DNA of 41,662 nt from Azovibrio restrictus (GTDB lineage Bacteria; Bacteroidota; Bacteroidia; Chitinophagales; Chitinophagaceae). Where the stretch lies: contig JANLJF010000073.1 in the NCBI GenBank assembly GCA_029255605.1, positions 1 to 41,662 on the forward strand, written 5' to 3'. The position numbers and the translations under genes were made by a program. Numbering within the stretch: the first letter of the stretch is position 1; every line of letters starts with the position of its first letter. The notes beneath the pieces were generated by a model. That model was not told the origin of the DNA. It saw only the letters and a program-made list of their open reading frames with translations, and did not search any database. Shown in pieces: positions 16,701-25,320 of the stretch.

Positions 16701-17150
16701 ATGTCTTTAAAGCAACAGTTATTTGCCCATTGCCGTGAGCACTTTAGTGCTGCAATAAAAGCAGCAGAAGCTGCCATTGCATCCGCGCGCGAAGCATCGC
16801 AGAATGAAACGAAAAGCAGTGCAGGCGATAAATACGAAACCGCCCGCGAAATGATGCAGCAGGAAATAGACATGAATACGGCCCGTCTGCATCAATCGCA
16901 ACTGCAATTATCTGCATTGGAAAGAGTAGATGTGTCAAAAGCATATGAACGGGTACAAACCGGCAGTCTTGTGTATACTGATAATGGTAATTTCTTCATA
17001 GGCGTAAGTGCGGGCCACTTCACTATTGATGGTATTAAATACTATGCTATCTCCATAGAATCACCCATTGGCAGGCATATGGCCGGCAAACAACAAGGCG
17101 AAACCTTCACACTGAATGGCAAGCAGTTTGCTATATCAGGAGTTGAATAA
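16701..17150 (+). CDS. GreA/GreB C-terminal-domain-like protein
   Basis: The open frame reaches 16608, but the ATG at 16701 is preferred: MSLKQQLFAHC is the start seen in the Bacteroidota family, and a promoter-like TATTTTG lies only a few bases before it. The 149-residue product has an N-terminal helical, probably coiled-coil region (about 5-75, rich in Ala, Glu and Gln, with the conserved SSAGDKYETAREMM) and a C-terminal beta domain (about 88-149: GSLVYTDNGNFFIGVSAG, ISIESPIGRHMAGKQQGETF). The second part resembles the FKBP-like domain of transcription elongation factors GreA/GreB, and the helical hairpin plus this domain suggests an RNA-polymerase-secondary-channel type protein. Actual function is unproven. 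Confidence 0.75.
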   Translation: MSLKQQLFAHCREHFSAAIKAAEAAIASAREASQNETKSSAGDKYETAREMMQQEIDMNTARLHQSQLQLSALERVDVSKAYERVQTGSLVYTDNGNFFIGVSAGHFTIDGIKYYAISIESPIGRHMAGKQQGETFTLNGKQFAISGVE

Positions 17151-17217
17151 CAATTATTTATTGTATATTTGCTATATAATAAGGTGTAGTTAGCATGGAA
17201 ACTATCGACAAATCAAA

Positions 17218-17315
17218 ACAACAAAACACAACATTTCACAACAAATTCAGGTTGATGCGCATTGATTATCAATAGCACGAATTGAAAACATGAAAATTCA
17301 CAACAAAACACAACA
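17218..17315 (+). promoter_or_regulatory. Phased CACAACA repeats and a palindrome upstream of the aldehyde dehydrogenase gene
   Basis: CACAACA occurs four times, at 17227, 17237, 17299 and 17309. Each pair is spaced exactly 10 bases and the pairs start 72 bases apart, about seven helical turns. The 16-base string ACAACAAAACACAACA occurs at both 17218 and 17300. Between them lies a perfect 13-base palindrome ATTGAT-T-ATCAAT (17261-17273). This looks like a regulator-binding region; A-richness makes chance more likely than usual. Confidence 0.45.
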
Positions 17316-17338
17316 AATCCTTTTTAACGCCAACACCG

Positions 17339-17346
17339 TACCTTTG
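17339..17346 (+). promoter_or_regulatory. -7 promoter element TACCTTTG for the aldehyde dehydrogenase gene
   Basis: A perfect match to the Bacteroidota -7 form TAnnTTTG ends five bases before the ATG at 17352, so the message would be leaderless or nearly so. I see no clear -33 TTG at the usual spacing. Confidence 0.6.
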
Positions 17347-17351
17347 CACCC

Positions 17352-18809
17352 ATGGATTTGAAGATTCCTGAAAAAATAGCCAATTATATAGGTGGCAGCC
17401 TTTCTGCGCCCATCAACGGTAACTATACGGATAATGTAAACCCCGCTACAGGCGAGGTGTACAGCCAGATACCTGATAGTGATATCCAAGATGTGGAAGA
17501 AGCTGTTGGTGCCGCCAAGGCAGCATTTGCCGGCTGGAGCACCACCCCTGCCGAAGAACGTTTTAAGATACTGAACCGCATAGCCGAGCTGATAGACCAG
17601 AACCTGGATGCACTGGCATTGGCGGAAACTAATGATAACGGTAAGCCACTGTGGCTGAGTAAAAAAGTGGACATACCACGTGCATCCAGCAACTTCCGCT
17701 TCTTTGCTACAGGGCTGATGCACTTTTCTACCGAAAGCCACAATATGGAAAACGGCACGGTAAACTATACGCTGCGCCAGCCTATTGGCGTAGTGGGGTG
17801 CATCTCTCCATGGAACCTGCCGCTATATCTATTTACCTGGAAAATAGCCCCTGCGCTGGCTGCAGGCAACTGCGTAATAGCCAAGCCCAGCGAGGTAACA
17901 CCTATGACGGGCTATCTGCTGAGTGTAATATGTAAAGAAGCGGGTCTTCCTGCCGGTGTGCTCAATATCGTACATGGCAATGGCCCCAACTGTGGTTCCG
18001 CTATCGTATCGCATCCTGAAATAAAGGCCATATCCTTTACAGGTAGCACGCGTGCAGGTAAAGACATAGCAGCCACCGCAGCACCTATGTTCAAAAAAAT
18101 ATCGCTGGAGCTGGGTGGTAAAAACCCTAACCTCATTTTTGCCGATTGCGATTGGGATAAGATGATGCGCACCACGCTGCAGTCTTCTTTTGCCAACCAG
18201 GGGCAGATATGTTTGTGCGGTAGCCGCATATTGATAGAAGAAAGCATCTATGAAAAATTCAAAGCCGAGTTTGTAGAGCGTGCTAAAAAGTTAACCGTAG
18301 GCGACCCGCTGGATGACAACAGCAGGCAAGGTGCCGTGGTAAGTAAAGTACACTTCGATAAAGTCATCAGTTGCATAGAAACGGCGAAGGAAGAAGGCGG
18401 TAAGATACTGCTGGGCGGCAATGCTATAAAAGGCACGGGCCGTTGCGAGAATGGCTACTTCATAGAGCCTACTATTATAGAAGGCCTTGGCCCATCATGC
18501 CGCACCAATATGGAAGAGATATTTGGGCCGGTGGTGACGCTGCAGTCTTTCAAAACAGAAGACGAAGCCCTGCAACTGGCAAATGCCAGCGATTATGGCC
18601 TGGCCGCTACTATATGGACACAGGATGTGAGCCGTGCCAACCGTATGGCTACCAAAGTGCATAGCGGCATCATATGGGTAAACTGCTGGCTGCTGCGCGA
18701 TCTGCGTACGCCTTTTGGTGGTTTTAAAAACTCGGGTGTAGGCCGCGAAGGTGGCTGGGAAGCCCTGAAGTTCTTCACCGATGTAAAGAATGTGTGCATT
18801 GATTTATAA
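17352..18809 (+). CDS. Aldehyde dehydrogenase, 2-aminomuconic/2-hydroxymuconic semialdehyde dehydrogenase-like
   Basis: The 485-residue protein is a full-length NAD(P)-dependent aldehyde dehydrogenase. It has the proline-tryptophan segment CISPWNLPLYLFTWKIAPALAAGN, the cofactor loop SFTGSTRAGKDI, the general-base Glu in LELGGKNPN (E253) and the catalytic Cys in NQGQICLCG (C287). The NQGQICLC version and overall sequence point to the ALDH8-like group that oxidises 2-aminomuconate or 2-hydroxymuconate semialdehyde. The next gene is a RidA-family protein of the 2-aminomuconate deaminase type, starting 31 bases after this stop, which supports a role late in the kynurenine route of tryptophan breakdown or in a related meta-cleavage route. 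The other pathway genes are not in the window. Substrate is inferred; the family call is firm. Confidence 0.88.
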   Translation: MDLKIPEKIANYIGGSLSAPINGNYTDNVNPATGEVYSQIPDSDIQDVEEAVGAAKAAFAGWSTTPAEERFKILNRIAELIDQNLDALALAETNDNGKPLWLSKKVDIPRASSNFRFFATGLMHFSTESHNMENGTVNYTLRQPIGVVGCISPWNLPLYLFTWKIAPALAAGNCVIAKPSEVTPMTGYLLSVICKEAGLPAGVLNIVHGNGPNCGSAIVSHPEIKAISFTGSTRAGKDIAATAAPMFKKISLELGGKNPNLIFADCDWDKMMRTTLQSSFANQGQICLCGSRILIEESIYEKFKAEFVERAKKLTVGDPLDDNSRQGAVVSKVHFDKVISCIETAKEEGGKILLGGNAIKGTGRCENGYFIEPTIIEGLGPSCRTNMEEIFGPVVTLQSFKTEDEALQLANASDYGLAATIWTQDVSRANRMATKVHSGIIWVNCWLLRDLRTPFGGFKNSGVGREGGWEALKFFTDVKNVCIDL

Positions 18810-18840
18810 TTTTTGGTTTTAACTTTTGAATTTTGACTTT

Positions 18841-19254
18841 ATGAGCGAACGTATTTCCACAGATAAAGCACCTGCGCCGGTTGGCCTCTATCCACATGCC
18901 CGCCGTGTAGGCAACCTACTGTTCCTTTCAGGCATAGGCCCGCGCACCGTTACCAACGAGATACCCGGGTTGGTGCTGGATAAGAATGGCAACTTCCAGG
19001 AGTTTGACTTTGCTGCCCAGTGCCGCAATGTATTTGATAACGTCCGCATCGTGCTGGAAGAAAGCGGCAGTAGCTGGGATAAGCTGGTAGATGTAACCGT
19101 TTTCCTGGTAAACATGAAGCGCGACTTTGCTACTTACAATAAGATATATGCAGAGTACTTCAAAGACAACCAGCCCTGCCGCACCACGGTAGAGATCAAC
19201 TCCCTGCCTACACCCATAGCTATAGAGCTGAAGTGTATCGCTACAATAGACTAG
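18841..19254 (+). CDS. RidA-family protein, probable 2-aminomuconate deaminase
   Basis: The ATG at 18841 is chosen (MSERISTDKAPAPVGLYPHA); an in-frame TTG 15 bases upstream is a weaker start. The 137-residue protein has the RidA/YjgF fold signature: the APAPVGLYPHARRVGNLLFLSG start, QCRNVFDNVRIVLEESG, VTVFLVNM and a C-terminal CRTTVEINSLPTPIAIELKCIA with the conserved Arg. RidA proteins remove amino groups from enamines and imines; 2-aminomuconate deaminases are members that convert 2-aminomuconate to 4-oxalocrotonate. The RVGNLLFLSGIGPR form and the location after a 2-aminomuconate-semialdehyde-dehydrogenase-like gene support that specific role, but a general RidA function cannot be excluded from sequence alone. 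Confidence 0.82.
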   Translation: MSERISTDKAPAPVGLYPHARRVGNLLFLSGIGPRTVTNEIPGLVLDKNGNFQEFDFAAQCRNVFDNVRIVLEESGSSWDKLVDVTVFLVNMKRDFATYNKIYAEYFKDNQPCRTTVEINSLPTPIAIELKCIATID

Positions 19255-19270
19255 TAAGTACCTGATAATA

Positions 19271-19300
19271 AAAGAGGCTGCAATACTATGCAGCCTCTTT
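19271..19300. terminator. Bidirectional terminator between convergent genes
   Basis: A 12-bp perfect stem (AAAGAGGCTGCA / TGCAGCCTCTTT) with a six-base loop lies between the RidA gene (plus) and the lipoprotein gene (minus), with A/T-rich flanks on both sides. Confidence 0.9.
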
Positions 19301-19322
19301 ATATTTAAGTAAAGCTTGAGGA

Positions 19323-20189
19323 TTACAAAGGTATATCCAATCTCAATTGCTTCTGGAAAGCTTTGCCGGATGCATCTTTGCCATCTATCTTCCACATCAC
19401 GCTGCGCAGCTCTACTGTCAATGGCTTCTGATTCGCTGCCCTTACATTCCGCACACTATTGATCCATTTCTGCTGCATAGCACGGCTCATACGTTTGTTC
19501 TTTACAGCACGGGTCACAGCGTTCTTTATACTGTTAGGGCTTGCCTTTACATACTCCAGTCGCTTATCATCCAGCCCGCTGATGGTATAGCTATTGTTGC
19601 CACCTTTCAAAGCCTGCCAGTTTGTAGTACGGCTCAGCTGGTCAAGCACCAGCGTGCCCAGTTCATTTTTTACTACAACAACCGTCTGGTAGCGTTGCGA
19701 TACGCGGGTTACCTTACCGCCACTTAGTTTTATCTGGTTGCCATTCAGCTTGCCACCCGTCATCTCGAAGCTGGCACCGCTGGCTTTGCTCAGGTCTTGT
19801 TGTTTGTAAGAGCGGGTAGTAAGGTTAGGTATCAGGATGCTTACTTCCTTAAAGTTCGCTTTTAAGCCATTGCCTTTCAATTCCTGGCGGGGCTCTTCTT
19901 TAGGCTGCTCCGGTTCTTTCTTTTCCGGTTCTGCCGGTGCAGCTTCTTTTTCCGGTTGCTTGGCAGCAGTGTCCTGTGCAGGCTGTTGTGGTTCTGCAGG
20001 TGGGGCCGCTACAGGTTGCAGCGGGCGCACATCGGCCACAAAGTCTTGCAGGTATTGCGAGTCCGTTTCTGTGACGATGGTGGCAGGGTCGCCCAGTACT
20101 ATCGGCTTACCCCTGTTAGGATTTTCAGTACCACACGATTGCAGTATGATAGCAGCAGATAATATGGCCAATACAAAGGGGATACGCAT
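19323..20189 (-). CDS. Lipoprotein of unknown function with a Pro/Glu-rich linker
   Basis: The 288-residue protein begins with a lipoprotein signal (lipobox LQSC, lipidated Cys at 19). A long linker rich in Pro, Glu, Lys and Gln (about 55-108) precedes a C-terminal domain (about 109-288) with predicted beta strands and a basic helical segment (NAVTRAVKNKRMSRAMQQKW). I do not recognise the family. The linker would let the C-terminal domain reach into the periplasm or across the peptidoglycan. It lies 39 bases after the branched-chain E1 gene on the same strand, so it may be its downstream operon partner, although the functional link is unclear. Confidence 0.75.
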   Translation of the reverse strand: MRIPFVLAILSAAIILQSCGTENPNRGKPIVLGDPATIVTETDSQYLQDFVADVRPLQPVAAPPAEPQQPAQDTAAKQPEKEAAPAEPEKKEPEQPKEEPRQELKGNGLKANFKEVSILIPNLTTRSYKQQDLSKASGASFEMTGGKLNGNQIKLSGGKVTRVSQRYQTVVVVKNELGTLVLDQLSRTTNWQALKGGNNSYTISGLDDKRLEYVKASPNSIKNAVTRAVKNKRMSRAMQQKWINSVRNVRAANQKPLTVELRSVMWKIDGKDASGKAFQKQLRLDIPL

Positions 20190-20228
20190 AATAGTGTCTG
20201 TATTCTGTACGAAATTAATAAAGCCTTT

Positions 20229-22208
20229 TTAGTACGCCAGTAGTTTTTGCACGCTTTCACCCAGCCTTTTCTTTGCCAGGAAGTTTTGTTCCAGCTCTAT
20301 GGCAAATGGTACCGGCGTATCCATACTGGCGCAGCGCACGATTGGTGCATCCAGCAGCTCAAAGCAGTTCTCCGATATCCAGGCAGCTATCTCGCCACCA
20401 AGGCCACCTATCAGTGTATCTTCATGCAGCAGCAGCACTTTTCCCGTACGCTTTACAGATGCACGTATGGCATCATAGTCCAGCGGCAATAAGGTACGCA
20501 GGTCCAGTATGTCGAAAGATGTATCAGGATTGGCAGCTGCATAATCTGTTGCCCAGTGCACACCGCTACCGTAGGTAATGATGCTCACATCGCACCCTTC
20601 CTGTACCAGTCGCGCCTTGCCTATTTCTATAGTATAATAATCATCGGGCACCATGCCGCTGATGCTGCGGTATAATGCCTTATGCTCGAAGAACATCACC
20701 GGGTTCGGGTCTTCTATAGCTGCTATGATAAGGCCTTTCGCATCTTCGGGTGTAGATGGGTACACTACCTTAAGGCCCGGTGTATGTGTAAACCATGCTT
20801 CATTACTCTGCGAGTGGAAAGGGCCTGCACCCACGCCACCACCTGTAGGCATGCGCACTACCACATCGGCGTTCTGCCCCCAGCGGTAGTGTATCTTGGC
20901 CAGGTTGTTGATGATCTGGTTAAAGCCTACCGTTACGAAGTCGGCAAACTGCATCTCCATCATCGATTTAAAACCCTTGATAGAAAGGCCCAGTGCCGTA
21001 CCCACAATAGCGCTTTCGCACAGCGGTGTATTGCGCACGCGCCCTTTGCCAAACTGTGCTACAAAGCCATCTGTTACTTTAAAGGCACCGCCGTATTCGG
21101 CTATGTCCTGTCCCATCAGTACCAGGTTGTCATGCTTTTCCATGCTTTGGCGCAGGCCATCGCTCAGGGCTTGTATAAACTTCTTCTCGCTGCGTGCACC
21201 GGTAGCAGGTGCTATGGCTGCACCATTGTGCGGTGCATACACATCGCGTACCTCCTCTTCTGTATCTGGCGTAATAGGGCCGGCAGCAAAGCCTGTAGCC
21301 AGGCCATCTTCTATTTCCTTCTGTATGCCATCGCGGATGTCTTTTATCAGGTGCTGTGATAGTATGGCTTTCTCCAGCAGGTAGCTTTCAAAGTTGGCCA
21401 CAGGGTCTTTCTTGCCCCATTCTTCAAACAGTTCCTTAGGCACATACTTCACGCCGCTGGCCTCTTCATGGCCGCGCATGCGGAAGGTCATGCACTCTAT
21501 CAATATAGGCTTCTGCTCGCGGATGCAATATTCGCGGGCTTCTTTTATGGTCTTGTAAACTTCCAGTATGTTATTGCCATCTATGGTGATGCCCTTCATG
21601 CCGTACCCTACGGCGCGGTCGGCCAGTTGCTTACATACAAACTGCTCATTGACAGGTGTGCTCAGGCCATAGCCATTGTTCTCTATAATGAAGATGGTAG
21701 GTAACCCCCATACGGCAGCCACGTTCAGCGCTTCGTGAAAATCACCCTCGCTGGTACCACCATCGCCGCTAAAGGCAACCGATACCTTGTTTTCTTTCTT
21801 CAGCTTGTGTGCCAGGGCTATACCATCGGCAATAGCCAGTTGCGGACCGAGGTGCGATATCATACCGCAGATATGATACTCATTGGCACCGAAGTGGAAA
21901 GAACGCTCACGGCCTTTACTAAAGCCTTCTTTCTTTCCCTGCCATTGCATGAACAGCTTATCGAACGGCATTTTGCGAACGGTGAAAACACCCAGGTTGC
22001 GGTGCAGCGGCATCACATACTCATCCCTGTCCAGTGCTATAGTGGCACCTACGGAAATGGCTTCCTGCCCTATACCGCTGAACCATTTACTGATGCGGCC
22101 CTGCCTCAGCAGCACCAGCATCTTTTCTTCTATCATGCGGGGGCGTACCAGTTCAGTATATAGTTCAATTAATGTATCATCATCTAAACCGTTCCTGTCA
22201 AATTGCAT
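20229..22208 (-). CDS. Branched-chain 2-oxoacid dehydrogenase E1, alpha and beta subunits fused
   Basis: The 659-residue protein joins an E1-alpha-like half (about 1-330) and an E1-beta-like half (about 342-659). The alpha half carries the thiamine-diphosphate motif from GDG (148-150) to NN (177-178) and the phosphorylation-loop-like HFGANEYH. The beta half has MGQDIAEYGGAFKVTDG, FADF, the MPTGGGVGAGPFHSQSNEAW loop and VYPSTPEDAKGL. E1 decarboxylates 2-oxoacids and passes the acyl group to the E2 lipoyl domain. Such fused proteins, common in Bacteroidota, are usually annotated as 2-oxoisovalerate dehydrogenase E1 and feed branched-chain fatty acid synthesis from valine, leucine and isoleucine. 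E2 and E3 are not nearby. A perfect -7 element precedes it. Confidence 0.92.
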   Translation of the reverse strand: MQFDRNGLDDDTLIELYTELVRPRMIEEKMLVLLRQGRISKWFSGIGQEAISVGATIALDRDEYVMPLHRNLGVFTVRKMPFDKLFMQWQGKKEGFSKGRERSFHFGANEYHICGMISHLGPQLAIADGIALAHKLKKENKVSVAFSGDGGTSEGDFHEALNVAAVWGLPTIFIIENNGYGLSTPVNEQFVCKQLADRAVGYGMKGITIDGNNILEVYKTIKEAREYCIREQKPILIECMTFRMRGHEEASGVKYVPKELFEEWGKKDPVANFESYLLEKAILSQHLIKDIRDGIQKEIEDGLATGFAAGPITPDTEEEVRDVYAPHNGAAIAPATGARSEKKFIQALSDGLRQSMEKHDNLVLMGQDIAEYGGAFKVTDGFVAQFGKGRVRNTPLCESAIVGTALGLSIKGFKSMMEMQFADFVTVGFNQIINNLAKIHYRWGQNADVVVRMPTGGGVGAGPFHSQSNEAWFTHTPGLKVVYPSTPEDAKGLIIAAIEDPNPVMFFEHKALYRSISGMVPDDYYTIEIGKARLVQEGCDVSIITYGSGVHWATDYAAANPDTSFDILDLRTLLPLDYDAIRASVKRTGKVLLLHEDTLIGGLGGEIAAWISENCFELLDAPIVRCASMDTPVPFAIELEQNFLAKKRLGESVQKLLAY

Positions 22209-22224
22209 ACGGGATATTTGGGGG

Positions 22225-22232
22225 CAAAGATA
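22225..22232 (-). promoter_or_regulatory. -7 promoter element TATCTTTG for the E1 gene
   Basis: On the minus strand this matches TAnnTTTG exactly and lies 16 bases before the ATG, just after the hairpin that ends the upstream gene. E1 therefore has its own promoter. Confidence 0.6.
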
Positions 22233-22245
22233 GTATTCAAATGGT

Positions 22246-22270
22246 GCAATGCCCGCACTTAGGGCATTGC
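22246..22270 (-). terminator. Hairpin directly after the GH3/serine hydrolase gene
   Basis: A 9-bp perfect stem (GCAATGCCC / GGGCATTGC) with a seven-base loop begins at the base after the TAG stop. No T-run follows on the minus strand, so it may be a weak terminator or an mRNA-stabilising hairpin. Confidence 0.55.
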
Positions 22271-25200
22271 CTATTTCGTATTGTTTTTTTGTGCCAATTG
22301 TGTCTTGTATACTTCGGGGCGCTCATGGTTTATTTCGAAGCCCAGCGACTCGTAGATGTAGTCCTGCGCTACGGTGCGCACGCTCAGCCTGTTGATAGCC
22401 GTATTATCCGCAGAGGGATTGATGCGATTTGACAGGAAGACAAATACGATACCCGTTGCAGGATCGGCCCAGGCGCAGGTGCCGGTAAAGCCCTGGTGGC
22501 CAAATGCATAACCACTCACACGGTTGCCCGCGGGCCCTGCATCATCCTTATCGGCCGATGGCTTATCGAAGCCTAAGCCGCGGCGGCTGATGGTAGCATT
22601 GTATGCAGTAAATTTCTCTATTGTTTCCGGCTTGAAGTAGCGCTGGCCTTTGTATGTGCCTTTATTCAGCAGCATCTGGAAGACAGCAGCCACATCGCCC
22701 GCGGTAGAAAAGATACCCGCATGGCCGGCTACACCGCCCATCAGCGCAGCGCCCTGGTCGTGCACATAGCCTTGTAGTATCTGCTTACGGAAGAAGATAT
22801 CATTTTCTGTAGGTGCTATCTGTGTGGCTTTAAATTTCTTCAGCGGGTTGTAAGTTGTGTACTTCAAACCCATGGGTTTGTAAAACTGCTCCTCCACATA
22901 TTTATCTATATGCATGCCGGTAATGCTTTCTGCAATGGCTGCCAGGAAGTAGAAGTCAAGATCGCTATACACGCTCTTGCCCTTATTCTCCAGTGGGCTG
23001 TTCAATACACGGTTCCAAATGGTATCTACATAATCGCCGCGTATATACAGGTCTTTGGCTACCTCTATCCATTTATTATTATCGGGCCTGTTGCTATACA
23101 GGTCGCGGCGCAGGTTATTGTTTTCATCCAGCGTTTCTTTATAGAAAGGTATCCAGCTTTTCAGCCCTGCCTGGTGCAGCAGCAGGTCGCGTACTTTCAG
23201 GCCTTGCTTATCACTATGCTTCACCCATGGCAGGTAATCGCCAATGGTTTTATCGAGGTTCAGCTTGCCCGTTTCCACCAGGCGCATTACCGCCATGGTA
23301 GTAGACAGCACCTTGGTGACAGATGCCACATCATAAATGGTATTTGTTTGAACGGCTGTGTTCTTCTCGAACGTATAATAGCCGAAAGCCTTATCGTAAA
23401 ACACCTTGCCATTTTTGGCCGCCAACACCCTGCAACCCGGGAAGGCACCATCGGTAATGCTGCGCTGCATAAACATATCCAGTTTATCAAGCGCCTTCCG
23501 GTTTACCACGCCGGCATCTTCTGCAAAGTCGAGGTATTCCAGTTCGTCCTTGCGCTGTACGCCGGCTTTGCCAGCCAGTAGCGATGCTCCTTCTGTCTGC
23601 ATATCTATACATGGGCTTACCGGCAGCACACCCCGCGCATCTTCCTTGCGCAGCAGCACACGTGCTACCATATTTTCAGTAATGGTATCATCTTCATAAG
23701 CCACCATGGCAGAGCCTACCTCGCATACATTTTTCAGGATGTAAGGATTGCCCATCACTACCAGCATTACATTACGGCGGGTAGCCATTTGTTTGATGAA
23801 AGACAGCTGCTGCTCATCTATACCATAGTTGCCATTGGTAGGATAAAAGGTCATGTTGTGAATAGCTACAATGGTGATATCATCTACTGTGGTACCACCT
23901 AATACCTTATTGGCCTTTGTAGCATTGCTGCCTTTGGGCAACCATTGTATGTTTATATCGGGTATGGCAGCCTGCAATTGCTTTGATAGCTGTGTGCTGT
24001 CATTGGCATTGATGCCTACATAGCCTATGTGTTTCTTATTGTTCAGAAGGTCGGTAAGGACATAGTTACGGTCGCGTATCAGCGTAGTAGCACGCTTCGC
24101 CATTTGTGTGCGGATGGCTACCACCTGCCTGTTCAGGTCTTCGGTAGCTCCTACATTTTCCACCGCTTTGAAGGTAGAAAGGCCGGCGTCATATTTCGCA
24201 GCCAGTATCTTTTTTACGTGCACATTAATTTCTGCCCATGTGATGGTGCTATCGGCTAATGCCTGTTGAATTTTAGCAATAGCTGTGGGCACATCCTGAG
24301 AGAACAGCAGCATATCGTTGCCCGCCTGCAGAGCGCGCAGGTCTACATCGCCGGGGGCAAAGTATTTCGCAATGCCCTGCATGTTCAGCGCATCGGTAAA
24401 CACCAATCCTTTAAAACCCATCTTGTTTTTCAGCAGGCCGGTAATGGTGTTCTTAGAAAGCGTAGTGGGTATATGCGGTTCTGTTTCCAGCGCCGGTACT
24501 TCCAGGTGGGCCACCATCATGGTTTTGATACCTGCGTCTATCAATTTTTTAAAAGGATATAATTCCAGTGTATCCAATTGCTGCAAAGACTTACGTATAG
24601 ATGGCATGTCGTTGTGCGAATCCACATCCGTATCGCCGTGACCGGGGAAATGTTTGGCGCAGGCCATCACACCATTATCCTGCAGGCCGCGCATATAGGC
24701 GATACCCAGTTTCACCACCATTGTTTTATCCTCGCCAAACGAGCGGGCATTTATGATGGGGTTATTGGGATTGTTGTTCACATCTACCACCGGGCCAAAA
24801 TTGATATGGACGCCCATGCGTTTGCATTGCGCAGCTATAGAAGCACCCACCCTGTAGGCCATGCCAGTATCGCGCGTAGCGCCTATCATCATGGCGCGCG
24901 GCAGGTTTTGCACGCCGGTCAGGCGCATACCCAGTCCCCATTCTGCATCCATGGCTATCAGCAGCGGTACGCGCGCCATCTGCTGGTACAGGTTGGTTTG
25001 TGTAGCCTGTGCCTCGGCAGTGCCCTGCATGAATATTAATCCGCCAATGCGGTGGTTAAAAATCAGGTCTTTTATCTTCTCCTCGTTATAATCCTTACCA
25101 CCCGAATAGGCCGCCACCATAAACAGCTGGCCGATGCGTTGCGTATCGCTCAGTTTATTGAACACGCTATCTACCCAACGCGCTTTCAGATTTACAGCCG

Positions 25201-25315
25201 AGGGCGAAGAAGAAGAAACCACCACGCGTGATTTGGAGCGTTGTGCCCAAACGCCATTGTGTAAAAGAAATATAAATAATGCCAATAATATTCTAGGAAA
25301 CATACGTCCTGCCAT
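22271..25315 (-). CDS. Secreted GH3 beta-N-acetylglucosaminidase-like enzyme fused to a class C beta-lactamase-fold serine hydrolase
   Basis: The 1,014-residue protein has a signal peptide (hydrophobic core LLALFIFLL, cut near VWA-Q). The GH3 part (about 50-600) has KHFPGHGD (from K221), then DVDSH with the Asp-His pair D232/H234 used as acid/base in NagZ-type enzymes, and the nucleophile Asp in TDALNMQGI (D308). The C-terminal part (about 620-1000) is a beta-lactamase/penicillin-binding fold with SVTK (S665/K668), YSD (Y783) and GHQG (H940). NagZ enzymes remove N-acetylglucosamine from muropeptides; the second domain is expected to act on D-amino peptides or esters. This fusion recurs in Bacteroidota, so a role in turnover of exogenous or own peptidoglycan is inferred. 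It is divergent from mutL, with its own -7 element. Confidence 0.9.
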   Translation of the reverse strand: MAGRMFPRILLALFIFLLHNGVWAQRSKSRVVVSSSSPSAVNLKARWVDSVFNKLSDTQRIGQLFMVAAYSGGKDYNEEKIKDLIFNHRIGGLIFMQGTAEAQATQTNLYQQMARVPLLIAMDAEWGLGMRLTGVQNLPRAMMIGATRDTGMAYRVGASIAAQCKRMGVHINFGPVVDVNNNPNNPIINARSFGEDKTMVVKLGIAYMRGLQDNGVMACAKHFPGHGDTDVDSHNDMPSIRKSLQQLDTLELYPFKKLIDAGIKTMMVAHLEVPALETEPHIPTTLSKNTITGLLKNKMGFKGLVFTDALNMQGIAKYFAPGDVDLRALQAGNDMLLFSQDVPTAIAKIQQALADSTITWAEINVHVKKILAAKYDAGLSTFKAVENVGATEDLNRQVVAIRTQMAKRATTLIRDRNYVLTDLLNNKKHIGYVGINANDSTQLSKQLQAAIPDINIQWLPKGSNATKANKVLGGTTVDDITIVAIHNMTFYPTNGNYGIDEQQLSFIKQMATRRNVMLVVMGNPYILKNVCEVGSAMVAYEDDTITENMVARVLLRKEDARGVLPVSPCIDMQTEGASLLAGKAGVQRKDELEYLDFAEDAGVVNRKALDKLDMFMQRSITDGAFPGCRVLAAKNGKVFYDKAFGYYTFEKNTAVQTNTIYDVASVTKVLSTTMAVMRLVETGKLNLDKTIGDYLPWVKHSDKQGLKVRDLLLHQAGLKSWIPFYKETLDENNNLRRDLYSNRPDNNKWIEVAKDLYIRGDYVDTIWNRVLNSPLENKGKSVYSDLDFYFLAAIAESITGMHIDKYVEEQFYKPMGLKYTTYNPLKKFKATQIAPTENDIFFRKQILQGYVHDQGAALMGGVAGHAGIFSTAGDVAAVFQMLLNKGTYKGQRYFKPETIEKFTAYNATISRRGLGFDKPSADKDDAGPAGNRVSGYAFGHQGFTGTCAWADPATGIVFVFLSNRINPSADNTAINRLSVRTVAQDYIYESLGFEINHERPEVYKTQLAQKNNTK

Positions 25316-25320
25316 AGAAA

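Noticed and set aside
17218-17315. CRISPR-like array
   Set aside because: Only four 7-base units with unequal gaps (10, 62 and 10) and no cas genes; better read as regulatory or low-complexity sequence.
20682-21359. 225-codon open frame opposite the branched-chain E1 gene
   Set aside because: Antisense to conserved E1 sequence, with no motif or promoter.
22910-23581. 223-codon open frame opposite the GH3/serine hydrolase gene
   Set aside because: It covers the SxxK region of the real gene and has no family features.
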